A DNA stretch of 64,000 bases from Flavobacteriaceae bacterium MAR_2010_188 (lineage in GTDB: Bacteria; Bacteroidota; Bacteroidia; Flavobacteriales; Flavobacteriaceae). How positions within the stretch are numbered: position 1 is the first letter of the stretch; the number at the start of each line of letters is the position of its first letter. The position numbers and the translations under genes were made by a program. Location: positions 3,753,563 through 3,817,562 of the forward strand of contig LT629302.1 in NCBI GenBank assembly GCA_900104375.1. Direction: 5' to 3'. The notes under the pieces are model-generated. The model was not told the DNA's origin. It searched no databases and was given only the letters and a program-made list of their open reading frames with translations. Shown piece by piece: positions 29,263 through 37,782 of this stretch.

Positions 29263-30099
29263 ATGGCCAATACTAATTACATAGAGGTAAATTTCACTGT
29301 TAGTCCCGTGCAACCTGCAACGGATATTCTAATAGCTCAATTGGGCGAAATTGGTTTTGAAAGCTTTGAGGAAACCGAAAAAGGTGTTAAGGCCTATATT
29401 CAGAAAGATGACTGGGATGAAAGTTGTCTCAATGAAATTGATGTATTAGGTTGGGAGCAATATGATTTCGATTATACTGTTTATGAAATCGACCAAGTTA
29501 ATTGGAATGAAGAATGGGAAAAGAACTTTGAGCCTATCATCGTCGATGAAAAGTGTTCTATCCGAGCTCCGTTCCACGAGAAGCCAGATGTACAGTATGA
29601 TATAATCATAGAGCCTAAAATGAGTTTTGGAACCGGTCATCATGAAACAACCGAAATGATGGTGAAGCATTTGCTCAAGCTAGACCTAGAAAATAAAACG
29701 GTGCTAGATATGGGATGTGGTACCGCAGTACTTGCCATCCTTGCCGAGATGAGAGGAGCTAAAGAAGTTGAAGCAATCGATATTGACAAATGGTGCTATG
29801 AAAATAGCCTTGAAAATATTGAAAGAAATTCTTGTAAAAATATTGAGGTATTTGAAGGAGATGCGGACCTTCTTGAAGGAAGAAAATATGATGTAATTAT
29901 CGCAAATATCAATAGAAATATTCTCCTTCAAGATATATCAATTTATAGTAATTGTTTGAACCCCGAGGGGGTGTTATTATTGAGTGGATTCTATACGGAA
30001 GATATCGAATCGATTGAGAAAGAATGCAATGATTATATGTTAAAACTTAGCGAAACCCTCGAAAAAAATAATTGGATCTCTTTAAAATTTTTAAATTAG
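29263..30099 (+). CDS. prmA: Ribosomal protein L11 methyltransferase
   Basis: 278 residues. SAM-dependent methyltransferase acting on L11. The substrate-recognition N-terminal domain (about 1-100) is followed by PKMSFGTGHHETTEMM and the SAM motif VLDMGCGTAVLAILA, then IDKWCYENSLENIERN and DVIIANINRNILLQ. It starts 14 bases after tpiA. Confidence 0.95.
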   Translation: MANTNYIEVNFTVSPVQPATDILIAQLGEIGFESFEETEKGVKAYIQKDDWDESCLNEIDVLGWEQYDFDYTVYEIDQVNWNEEWEKNFEPIIVDEKCSIRAPFHEKPDVQYDIIIEPKMSFGTGHHETTEMMVKHLLKLDLENKTVLDMGCGTAVLAILAEMRGAKEVEAIDIDKWCYENSLENIERNSCKNIEVFEGDADLLEGRKYDVIIANINRNILLQDISIYSNCLNPEGVLLLSGFYTEDIESIEKECNDYMLKLSETLEKNNWISLKFLN

Positions 30100-30110
30100 T
30101 AAAAAAAAAT

Positions 30111-30386
30111 ATGAGTACGAGGGAAAAAATATCAGAGGAAACACTTCTGGCTGAAGAGATCTCTAGGCAAAATGAAATTGTTTTATTCAATGATGATGTA
30201 AACACTTTTGAACATGTCATCGATACGCTGATTAACGTCTGCGAGCATACTCCAGAACAGGCGGAGCAGTGTTCCATCATAGTTCATTATAAGGGTAAGT
30301 GCACCGTAAAGACGGGAGAGTACGATGACCTTAAGCCTAAATGTTCACTTCTATTAAATGCCGGACTCAGTGCTGAATTAGTATAA
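30111..30386 (+). CDS. clpS: ATP-dependent Clp protease adaptor ClpS
   Basis: 91 residues from the ATG at 30111 (MSTREKISEE). A longer frame opens upstream at 30072 but overlaps the prmA end; the internal ATG gives the usual length. The ClpS core is clear: IVLFNDDVNTFEHVIDTL, HTPEQAEQCSIIVHYKGKCTVKTG. ClpS binds N-degron substrates and hands them to ClpA. Last gene of the 25.3-30.4 kb run. Confidence 0.93.
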   Translation: MSTREKISEETLLAEEISRQNEIVLFNDDVNTFEHVIDTLINVCEHTPEQAEQCSIIVHYKGKCTVKTGEYDDLKPKCSLLLNAGLSAELV

Positions 30387-30393
30387 AACGCAT

Positions 30394-30435
30394 AAAAAAA
30401 CCATCTCCGAAATCGTTTACAGATTTCAAAGATGG
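30394..30435 (-). terminator. Terminator of the SYLF gene
   Basis: CCATCT/AGATGG stem with an internal GAAATC/GATTTC extension. The T7 tract follows on the minus strand, so it ends the minus-strand transcript from 31.07 kb, and it may also stall clpS transcripts. Confidence 0.7.
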
Positions 30436-30482
30436 CTGAATTAATTAGACAAATCCCTTAAATTATTCGCCTAATCGTCTTT

Positions 30483-31067
30483 TTAATTATTCCAAGGAGA
30501 GAACTCAAATTTTTGACCTCCCACTGATGCTTCGGCCATTAATCCACCTTTTGGCATCGCAAAAACCGCAACGCCATCATTAAATTTAGCTTCAGCTGAT
30601 TTACCAGATTTAAGAACGACAGCAGATGCATTAGCTGCAAATTCTAATTCATTATTTTTAAATTTTTGGAAAGCTTCATCTGTATTAAAGATAATAGCTT
30701 CGCTAAAAGCTTTACCACCAGCTTGCAAACCGATATCCAATTTCTTAAGGTCTGCAGTCCCTATCATCACTCCATTTTCATACACGACACCATTACCAGA
30801 AGAAACACCCACAACTAACGCACCTTTTCCAACATTAGGGAAGATTACGTAGGCTACAGCATCAGAAAATTTCTGCGCCATGGAGGCATCTGTAGATTTA
30901 AAAGAGTCAATAGCAGCATCCGCATCGGCCATTAGCTTAGCGTGGTCATTTTCATTATCTACCATTGTTTCATCAGTAGACATGTCGTCCATGTCATCAT
31001 CGTCTTGAGCAAAAATTGTAACGCTAAAACATAGCATTAACAATAGAATCAATTTATTAGTTTTCAT
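30483..31067 (-). CDS. SYLF (YSC84-like) lipid-binding domain protein
   Basis: 194 residues. Signal peptide 1-20 (SVTIFAQ), then a short Asp-rich stretch (about 21-45). The SYLF domain follows: AVAYVIFPNVGKGALVVGVSSGNGVVYENG, LQAGGKAFSEAIIF, ASAVVLKSG, GVAVFAMPKGGLMAEASVGGQKF. These domains bind phospholipids and in bacteria occur in secreted or envelope proteins of unclear role. Monocistronic. Confidence 0.85.
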   Translation of the reverse strand: MKTNKLILLLMLCFSVTIFAQDDDDMDDMSTDETMVDNENDHAKLMADADAAIDSFKSTDASMAQKFSDAVAYVIFPNVGKGALVVGVSSGNGVVYENGVMIGTADLKKLDIGLQAGGKAFSEAIIFNTDEAFQKFKNNELEFAANASAVVLKSGKSAEAKFNDGVAVFAMPKGGLMAEASVGGQKFEFSPWNN

Positions 31068-31087
31068 AATAGTAAAATTATTTTTGA

Positions 31088-31095
31088 CAAAGTTA
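31088..31095 (-). promoter_or_regulatory. Putative -7 element of the SYLF gene
   Basis: Minus-strand TAACTTTG matches TAnnTTTG, 20 bases upstream of the start. Confidence 0.45.
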
Positions 31096-31267
31096 TATTA
31101 GATATACGCTCGCCTACGTTAAAAAGGTGTTAGGATTTAAGTGAAAAATAGCTGTATAGAAGCTTAGGTTGACACTATCAGATATATAAGATCTTTTAGG
31201 ATTAGCTCGGGTAAAAATTTTTTTGATTTTCATAATTTTGTAGTTAACCCCTTGATTATGTATTAAA

Positions 31268-31302
31268 TAAAAAAACCATGCTCGTCGATTGAGCATGGTT
31301 TT
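31268..31302 (-). terminator. Terminator after tRNA-Arg
   Basis: Perfect AAACCATGCTC/GAGCATGGTTT stem with loop ATCGAC-type bases and a T run on the minus strand, 11 bases past the tRNA end. Confidence 0.8.
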
Positions 31303-31312
31303 CTAATTGTTG

Positions 31313-31386
31313 TGACCTCGACTGGATTCAAACCAGTAACCTCTTGAGCCGTAATCAAGTGCGCTATTCAGTTGCGCCACGAGGCC
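31313..31386 (-). tRNA. tRNA-Arg (ACG)
   Basis: 74 bases on the minus strand: acceptor GGCCTCG/CGAGGTC, D arm GCGCAACTGAATAGCGC, anticodon stem CTTGA/TCAAG with loop TTACGGC (anticodon ACG), T arm ACTGGTTTGAATCCAGT, discriminator A. One G-U pair at acceptor position 2. CCA is not encoded. Confidence 0.95.
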
Positions 31387-31401
31387 AGTTTTTTGTGGGT
31401 G

Positions 31402-31432
31402 CAAATATAACTCTTTTTAGTAATTTCCCAAA
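31402..31432 (-). promoter_or_regulatory. tRNA-Arg promoter
   Basis: On the minus strand: TTTTG, exactly 19 bases, then TATATTTG (31402-31409). This is the best match to the Bacteroidota promoter consensus in the window, 15 bases from the tRNA 5' end. Confidence 0.75.
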
Positions 31433-31460
31433 ACAGACGATGGATATTACATTATGCTTT

Positions 31461-31616
31461 TTATAATGAGTTCTTGGTCACATAAGCGCGCCAACCAATT
31501 ATCGCGAGCTGCAGTTTGCTAGCTTTAGCGAGGTCTAGTTGTTTCTTAGTATAACTGGGCAAGACCGAGCGGTTGACCTTTGATAAAAATTTGAAGATGG
31601 ATTTTTTTAGTTTCAC
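31461..31616 (-). CDS. Small basic protein of 51 residues
   Basis: GTG start at 31616, TAA at 31461-31463. The protein starts MKLKKSIFKFLSKVNRSVL and contains QLDLAKASKLQLAIIGWR, ending VTKNSL. It has a lysine-rich amphipathic helix at the N-terminus and a hydrophobic AIIGW segment. The layout resembles a small conserved flavobacterial family that I recall as sometimes labelled SsrA-binding protein, although it lacks any SmpB fold. It starts 8 bases after the stop of the upstream 428-residue gene, so the two may be cotranscribed, and ends before the tRNA-Arg promoter. Function unknown. Confidence 0.7.
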   Translation of the reverse strand: MKLKKSIFKFLSKVNRSVLPSYTKKQLDLAKASKLQLAIIGWRAYVTKNSL

Positions 31617-31623
31617 TAAGTCT

Positions 31624-32910
31624 TTATCTAGTTGTACTTATAAAAAGACCCTTTTTATCTTTTCCAAAATAAATATTTGGAACTCCATAACTATCTGTAA
31701 AGATGCTGCTAGCAGTATTTCCATCCGCATCTTTTAGGGTAATTCGGATGCGAGTAATGTAATCTACCGCATCTCTCTGTATTTTAGAATATTCTACTTG
31801 CACATTAATGTTCTTAAGATATTCCTTTTGCTTTTCTAAATCCTGCATATCTGAATCCTTTTCTATATACAAGGTCATAAACTCAGGTTTGCTTCCGGGG
31901 TTATTTGTTTTTTCAGCATCCGAGAATCCTTCAGCTTTATGTTCGTCTGAAGAATTGTTCATGGTTATTTCAATAACGCCATTCTTGCCCAATTCACCAT
32001 ATTTAGAGATCGCCTTTTCACCTTTTAATACATTTATAGATTTTATTTCCTTAGAGTTTATCTGCTTTAAATCGCTATCGGAAATTACCCCGTCTTTTAC
32101 AAATAAGGGTTTTTCGTTAGTATCGCTAAAAACAACACTATTACCATCTTCGACCGCTAGAATATCATTTTCTGAGTTGTCTTCGGCAAACCATTTAAGA
32201 TTTCCCCCAGATTTGGCAATAAGAGAATCATTAGAATTTACCTTCCCATTCACTTTTTTTATTACAAAAGTATTGGTCTCTTGGTCTATATAAACATGAT
32301 TGTCTTTGGCTTCCGTTCTTACCCATAGGGTATCAATCCTTGAGGTCGATTTGCCAGGTTTGCTTATTATGGTGTCCCGGATCGTTGTCTTGGTTACAAT
32401 CGGCAATGTACTTGTTGGATTATCTACTGACATTCTTTTTATGGAATCTCCCGAATTTGGAATCGGTATACGCTTTGGTTCTAGTTGAATCGTTTGAGAT
32501 AAATTGCTAGTTGGATTTAAACCGATACTCATAGTTTTCCCAACCACATCATACTGTATTGCAACTGGTTTAAAAGGTTCAGAAGAATCGATTACATAAT
32601 CACCACTAGATTTTTCGGTTTTATAATCGATTTTTATTCCTAGTAATTGATTGTTATTCGGGTTCCTTGAAATGTCGGAGAAATCAATTGTAACGTTTAA
32701 TTTTTTAAGTCGAGATTGCATCTCATCTAATTGTTCTTGGGACGTCTTTTGATTGATTACAAATTTCTGAACGTTCCAATAATTTAAGGTGTCTTTTTTG
32801 ACTTGAAAGGCGAAGGTTCCAGATTGTAATTGAGTACCTATTATAAAGAAGAGTAAAAGTATTAGAAAACTTGAACTTCGAGGTAGATCAAATTGCTTTA
32901 ATATATTCAT
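31624..32910 (-). CDS. Secreted protein resembling the C-terminal part of M56/BlaR1-like proteins
   Basis: 428 residues. One N-terminal hydrophobic segment (about 14-34). Two related modules of the form NVQKFVINQKTSQEQLDEM / TLYIEKDSDMQDLEKQKEYL, each followed by a VTIDFSDISRN or VQVEYSKIQRD strand, lie at the ends. Between them (about 265-315) is a TonB-plug-like segment: PLFVKDGVISDSDL, IKSINVLKGEKAISKYGELGKNGVIEITM. In flavobacteria these modules usually follow an M56 peptidase with HExxH in one chain. No peptidase domain is present here, so this is a stand-alone relative or a split gene. Periplasmic location is inferred. Confidence 0.65.
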   Translation of the reverse strand: MNILKQFDLPRSSSFLILLLFFIIGTQLQSGTFAFQVKKDTLNYWNVQKFVINQKTSQEQLDEMQSRLKKLNVTIDFSDISRNPNNNQLLGIKIDYKTEKSSGDYVIDSSEPFKPVAIQYDVVGKTMSIGLNPTSNLSQTIQLEPKRIPIPNSGDSIKRMSVDNPTSTLPIVTKTTIRDTIISKPGKSTSRIDTLWVRTEAKDNHVYIDQETNTFVIKKVNGKVNSNDSLIAKSGGNLKWFAEDNSENDILAVEDGNSVVFSDTNEKPLFVKDGVISDSDLKQINSKEIKSINVLKGEKAISKYGELGKNGVIEITMNNSSDEHKAEGFSDAEKTNNPGSKPEFMTLYIEKDSDMQDLEKQKEYLKNINVQVEYSKIQRDAVDYITRIRITLKDADGNTASSIFTDSYGVPNIYFGKDKKGLFISTTR

Positions 32911-33145
32911 GAGATTGCTTAATTAAGTTCTTAAAATTAAGATTTTTAAATGTCTTAAAGAATTTTTCTTTAATCCTCGGATAACTGCAATTCTTAAGCC
33001 GAAAAAAGGATTTCTAGTTTCATCCTTAAATAATGAAATAAGAGTTATAAATAAGCGGAGTATTAAATTGAATCTTCCTTGACTTAAAAATTTCTTCAAA
33101 AAACAATTAACCGTCCTCTAAATACTATCTTCGCGAAAAAAATAA

Positions 33146-34099
33146 TTGATGAGTATTTTTCTAGTAATCATAGGATTATTATTCTTGGTCGTGGGGGGAG
33201 AATTTTTGGTGAGAGCTTCTGTTGCCCTTTCCTTTAAGTTGAAATTATCTAAACTTGTAATCGGTATGACCGTGGTTTCTTTCGCCACATCTGCACCAGA
33301 ATTATTAGTGAGTTTGCAGGCTGCTTTACAAGGTTCCTCAGATATTTCTTTGGGGAATATCATTGGTTCTAATATCGCAAACATCGGACTGGTCTTAGGA
33401 ATTACCGCCATGATAACCCCGCTTACTGTGGATCGTAATTTTTACCGTCTCAATTGGCCAATGATGATGCTCGTGTCTTTTGCGATTTATTTCTTTTTGA
33501 AAAACGACTCCTATCTAGGTGTTGTAGAAGGATCCATCCTCTTAATCGGGCTCATTGCCTTTCTTTATGTGATGATTAGAAGTTCCAGAAAAATAATGAA
33601 AGCTAATGTTGAAGGAATAGATGATTCATTGATTGAAACATCTAATTTTAAAATAACCGTTTGGCTCATTATTGGAGCGGTTTCACTTTACTTTGGGTCT
33701 GAATGGTTGGTAATAGGTGCCAAAAAGTTAGCATTGTCTGTAGGTATTAGTGAATACGCAATTTCGGTTACTGTAATCGCGATTGGTACCAGTGTGCCAG
33801 AATTGGCTGCTTCTGTAATTGCTGCATTAAAAAAGGAAAAAGCTATTTCTATAGGAAACCTTATAGGTTCTAATATCTTTAATATCGCGTCTGTCCTCGG
33901 ATTAACGGCGGTGATAAGTCCTATAACAATCAATCCAAACACGCCAGAGATTCTTTCTACCAATATTTTTTGGATGATCGGTTTTGCGGGAGTGCTTATC
34001 CCGCTCATCTTGATCGGTACAAAATATAGGATTGGCTGGAGAAAAGGTTTGTTTCTATTTGGCGCTTATGTCGTTTTCTTATTCTTAACTATTTCGTAA
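33146..34099 (+). CDS. Calcium/sodium antiporter (CaCA family, YrbG type)
   Basis: 317 residues, about ten TM helices. The two inverted alpha repeats are present: VVSFATSAPELLVSLQAAL with GNIIGSNIANIGLVLG, and VIAIGTSVPELAASVIAAL with GNLIGSNIFNIASVLG. These carry the ion-coordinating acidic and Asn residues. Inner-membrane cation exchanger, probably Ca2+ against Na+ or H+. Monocistronic, with a terminator just downstream. Confidence 0.93.
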   Translation: MMSIFLVIIGLLFLVVGGEFLVRASVALSFKLKLSKLVIGMTVVSFATSAPELLVSLQAALQGSSDISLGNIIGSNIANIGLVLGITAMITPLTVDRNFYRLNWPMMMLVSFAIYFFLKNDSYLGVVEGSILLIGLIAFLYVMIRSSRKIMKANVEGIDDSLIETSNFKITVWLIIGAVSLYFGSEWLVIGAKKLALSVGISEYAISVTVIAIGTSVPELAASVIAALKKEKAISIGNLIGSNIFNIASVLGLTAVISPITINPNTPEILSTNIFWMIGFAGVLIPLILIGTKYRIGWRKGLFLFGAYVVFLFLTIS

Positions 34100-34104
34100 A
34101 AAAA

Positions 34105-34134
34105 AGGCCTTCGAATTTTTCGAAGGCACTTTTC
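34105..34134. terminator. Terminator between antiporter and glutamine synthetase
   Basis: GCCTTCGAA/TTCGAAGGC stem; an A-run upstream and CTTTTC downstream. Between convergent genes. Confidence 0.75.
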
Positions 34135-34154
34135 ACAATTTTAAAATTTAAAAA

Positions 34155-35168
34155 CTAGTTCAGGTTGGCTGACTTAACTGTCTTAACAATTCTTCCTGCT
34201 ATTTTGTATGGATCGCCGTTAGATGCTGGTCTTCTATCTTCTAACCATCCTTTCCAGCCTTTTTCGACTGTAATGATCGGAATTCTTATAGAAGCACCAC
34301 GGTCAGAAACGCCATAGCTAAAATCGTGGATAGAAGCTGTTTCATGTTTACCAGTTAGTCGCTGATCATTAAATTCGCCATAAACAGCAATGTGCTCTTT
34401 AGTCAATGGTCTAAAAGCCTCACATATTTTCTCATAAACATCTCTAGAACCGGCAGTTCTTAAGGTAGTATTAGAGAAGTTTGCGTGCATCCCGGAACCA
34501 TTCCAGTCACCTTTAATAGGTTTAGGGTGATATTCGATATAGTATCCGTATTTTTCGGTAAGACGATCTAATAGATAACGAGCTACCCAAATTTCATCTC
34601 CAGCTTTTTTTGCACCTTTAGCAAACAGTTGAAATTCCCATTGTCCACTTGCAACTTCCTGATTGATTCCTTCAAAGTTTAGGCCCGCATCGAGGCAGAG
34701 ATTTGCATGTTCTTCAACGAACGGTCTACCATGGGTATTTTTTCCACCTACGGAACAGTAGTAAAGTCCTTGTGGTCCTGGATAACCACCAACAGGGAAA
34801 CCTAAAGGTAATTGGGTATTTCTGTCCATTATAAAGTATTCTTGTTCGAATCCGAACCAGAAATCATTATCCTCATCGTCAATTTTCGCTCTAGAATTCG
34901 ATTCGTGTGCGCTGCCATCTGGATTCAAAACTTCGGTCATTACTAAATACCCGTCCCGTCTTGCCGGATCAGGATAAATAGCTACTGGTTTTAAAAGGCA
35001 ATCAGATGAGCCGCCTTCTGCCTGTCTAGTGGAACTTCCATCGAATGACCAAATTGGGCAATCTGCCAATTTTCCGCTGAAGTTATCTTCAACTTTTGTC
35101 TTACTCCTTAAGTTCGCAGTCGGCTCATAACCATCGAGCCAGATGTACTCCAATTTAGATTTACTCAT
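34155..35168 (-). CDS. Glutamine synthetase, type II (eukaryotic-like)
   Basis: 337 residues, GSII length. It ligates ammonia to glutamate with ATP. The beta-grasp domain has LEYIWLDGYEP and WSFDGSSTRQAEGGSSDCLL. The catalytic domain has WFGFEQEYFIMD, GLYYCSVGG, INQEVASGQWEFQ, and GDWNGSGMHANFS, then the RPASNGDPY C-terminal block. It faces the GSIII gene across a 177-base divergent region. Confidence 0.95.
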   Translation of the reverse strand: MSKSKLEYIWLDGYEPTANLRSKTKVEDNFSGKLADCPIWSFDGSSTRQAEGGSSDCLLKPVAIYPDPARRDGYLVMTEVLNPDGSAHESNSRAKIDDEDNDFWFGFEQEYFIMDRNTQLPLGFPVGGYPGPQGLYYCSVGGKNTHGRPFVEEHANLCLDAGLNFEGINQEVASGQWEFQLFAKGAKKAGDEIWVARYLLDRLTEKYGYYIEYHPKPIKGDWNGSGMHANFSNTTLRTAGSRDVYEKICEAFRPLTKEHIAVYGEFNDQRLTGKHETASIHDFSYGVSDRGASIRIPIITVEKGWKGWLEDRRPASNGDPYKIAGRIVKTVKSANLN

Positions 35169-35345
35169 AACAGATTAGTGTATTTATTGAACACTACAAT
35201 ATTATCAATTTTGTATGTTGGTTCAAAAAAAAGAGGGTTAAAATAGTATAGTTGGTGCTAATTTTTATTAACACCCCAAATTTGGCAGGGTTTTAACTGG
35301 ATTCAAATTCATTTTTGATAAATTTACCCCTAAATAATTATAAAT

Positions 35346-37532
35346 ATGTCAAAACTCAGATTTCACGCAGTGTTTGAAACACTAAACCGCAAACCAGTAA
35401 ATATCGAAGAAAAAGAACGCCGCTCCGTCAGTTTTGGTGCAAACGTGTTTAACGAGAATACTATGCGGCAGTTTTTGACTAAAGAAGCTTTGCAAAGCAT
35501 TATGGATGCTATAAATAAAGGTTCTAAAATAGATAGGATTGTAGCCGATCATATTTCTACCGGAATGAAAGAATGGGCCATCTCTAAAGGCGCAACTCAT
35601 TACACTCACTGGTTTCAGCCTCTAACTGGTGCTACTGCAGAAAAGCATGATGCGTTTTTTGAGCCAATCGGCGGTGGACAGGCAATAGAAAAATTTGGAG
35701 GTTCTCAACTAGTTCAACAAGAACCAGATGCATCCAGTTTTCCTAACGGAGGGATTAGAAATACCTTTGAAGCTCGGGGTTATACGGCATGGGACCCCAC
35801 TTCGCCAGCATTTATTTACGGAACGACCTTATGTATACCGACGGTTTTTGTGTCTTACACTGGCGAGGCTTTAGATTATAAAACACCTCTATTAAGAGCA
35901 TTGCAAGCTGTAGATAATGCAGCGGTCGATGTTTGTAAATATTTTGATAAAAATGTAAAAAAAGTAAATGCGTCACTAGGATGGGAGCAAGAATACTTTT
36001 TAATAGATAGTGCCTTGGCAACGTCACGTCCAGATATTGTTCTTACAGGAAGAACTCTTCTTGGTCATGCGCCGGCAAAAGGTCAACAATTAGACGATCA
36101 TTATTTTGGTACTATCCCGAATAGAGCGATGTCCTTTATGCGTGATTTGGAGCAAGAATGTATGTTGCTGGGTATTCCTGTTAAAACACGTCATAACGAA
36201 GTAGCGCCAAACCAATTTGAACTTGCTCCGATTTACGACGAAGCAAATCTCGCGGTCGATCATAATTCACTTTTGATGGACTTAATGGAAAAGGTGGGTC
36301 AGCGTCATAATTTTAAAGTTTTGCTACACGAGAAGCCTTTTGCGGGAGTTAACGGATCAGGAAAGCATAATAACTGGAGTTTGGGTACGGATACCGGTGT
36401 TAATCTTTTGAGTCCTGGTAAAACGCCGATGAGAAATCTTCAATTTTTGACGTTTTTTATTAACACCATTATGGCGGTTAAGGAGAACGAAGAACTTTTA
36501 CGTGCGGCGATTGCCTCTGCGAGTAATGACCATAGACTTGGGGCAAACGAAGCACCTCCGGCAATAATTTCTGTATTTATTGGTGAGCAACTTACCAATG
36601 TCCTTAATGAATTGAAGAAGGTAACCACCGGCAAATTATCCCCGCAAGAAAAAACCGATTTAAAATTGAATGTCGTCGGTAAGATTCCAGAGATATTACT
36701 GGATAATACCGATAGAAACAGAACTTCTCCTTTCGCCTTCACCGGAAACAAATTCGAATTTAGAGCGGTTGGATCTAAAGCAAATTGCGCAAATCCAATG
36801 ACGGTCTTAAACGCTATTGTTGCGAGCCAACTTATTTTATTCAAAAAAGAGGTGGATGAGCTAATCGATAAGAAGGATATGAAGAAAGATGATGCCATCT
36901 TCAATGTGCTTCGAGAATACATTAAAAAGTCCAAGAACATTTTGTTTGAAGGAAATGGATATAGTGATGAATGGGAAAAGGAAGCTAAGAAACGTGGACT
37001 AAGTAACAACAAAACTACACCAGAGGCTTTAAAGGCGAAGATTTCAAAAAAATCTTTAAAATTGTTTGAAGACCTTAATATCATGAACAAGATCGAGTCT
37101 GAATCTCGATACGAAATTGAAATGGAAGAATACGCCCTGCGTATCCAAATTGAAGGTCGGGTCCTTGGTGACATCGCAAGAAACCATGTAATACCGACCG
37201 CGATTAAATATCAAAATATCCTTTTAAAGAATGTAAAAGGTTTAAAAGATGTTTATGGGAAAGATTTTAAGAAGCATGCAAAAGAGCAATTATCTCTTAT
37301 TGAAGAAATTTCTACCCATATTTCTGCAATCAATTCTAAGGTTACTGAAATGACAGAAGCGAGAAAGCAAGCCAATGCCATTGAAGATTTCGTTAAAAAA
37401 GCTGAGGCGTATTGTACAGAAGTAAAAATAATGTTCGAGGATATAAGATATCATTGTGATAAATTAGAAATTCTTATTGACGATGAGCTTTGGCCTCTTA
37501 CAAAATATAGGGAAATGCTATTTACCAGATAA
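35346..37532 (+). CDS. glnN: Glutamine synthetase, type III
   Basis: 728 residues, the GSIII length characteristic of Bacteroidota and cyanobacteria. Signatures: VFNENTMRQFLTKEA, THYTHWFQPLTGATAEKHDAF, SLGWEQEYFLID, RHNEVAPNQFELAPIYDEAN, HEKPFAGVNGSGKHNNWSLG, and FAFTGNKFEFRAVGS. The C-terminal 200 residues form a long helical region specific to GSIII. Having both GSII and GSIII suggests nitrogen-dependent use of the two enzymes, but no operator is visible to support that. Confidence 0.96.
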   Translation: MSKLRFHAVFETLNRKPVNIEEKERRSVSFGANVFNENTMRQFLTKEALQSIMDAINKGSKIDRIVADHISTGMKEWAISKGATHYTHWFQPLTGATAEKHDAFFEPIGGGQAIEKFGGSQLVQQEPDASSFPNGGIRNTFEARGYTAWDPTSPAFIYGTTLCIPTVFVSYTGEALDYKTPLLRALQAVDNAAVDVCKYFDKNVKKVNASLGWEQEYFLIDSALATSRPDIVLTGRTLLGHAPAKGQQLDDHYFGTIPNRAMSFMRDLEQECMLLGIPVKTRHNEVAPNQFELAPIYDEANLAVDHNSLLMDLMEKVGQRHNFKVLLHEKPFAGVNGSGKHNNWSLGTDTGVNLLSPGKTPMRNLQFLTFFINTIMAVKENEELLRAAIASASNDHRLGANEAPPAIISVFIGEQLTNVLNELKKVTTGKLSPQEKTDLKLNVVGKIPEILLDNTDRNRTSPFAFTGNKFEFRAVGSKANCANPMTVLNAIVASQLILFKKEVDELIDKKDMKKDDAIFNVLREYIKKSKNILFEGNGYSDEWEKEAKKRGLSNNKTTPEALKAKISKKSLKLFEDLNIMNKIESESRYEIEMEEYALRIQIEGRVLGDIARNHVIPTAIKYQNILLKNVKGLKDVYGKDFKKHAKEQLSLIEEISTHISAINSKVTEMTEARKQANAIEDFVKKAEAYCTEVKIMFEDIRYHCDKLEILIDDELWPLTKYREMLFTR

Positions 37533-37695
37533 TTAGTTAATTTTTTAGGTCTTTAATCCATCTAATTATACTAGTTGTCGAAAACTTGTTTAATAGCTAA
37601 TAATCAATCGCTTATTTACTTAAATTTAGAATGCTATTAATCAGTTTTCCCCGAAAAGCTTTATCGTGATAAATCGCATTAAAACTTTTCAAGAA

Positions 37696-37725
37696 AAGAC
37701 AAGCTACTTTTTGTAGCTTGTCTTT
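37696..37725. terminator. Hairpin terminator in the glnN-purM intergenic region
   Basis: An 11-bp perfect stem AAGACAAGCTA/TAGCTTGTCTT with a T-rich loop is followed by TTCTCTTTT. It lies 163 bases after glnN and 58 bases before purM. Confidence 0.7.
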
Positions 37726-37757
37726 CTCTTTTGCACCCATTACTGCCGTGCATTTGT

Positions 37758-37765
37758 TATTTTTG
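37758..37765 (+). promoter_or_regulatory. Putative -7 element of purM
   Basis: TATTTTTG matches TAnnTTTG, 17 bases before the ATG. TTG at 37731-37733 is 24 bases upstream, longer than usual. Confidence 0.4.
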
Positions 37766-37782
37766 AAAACTAAACCAAACCT

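Noticed and set aside
30072..30110. Longer ClpS reading frame
   Set aside because: It overlaps the end of prmA, and the internal ATG gives the standard ClpS length.
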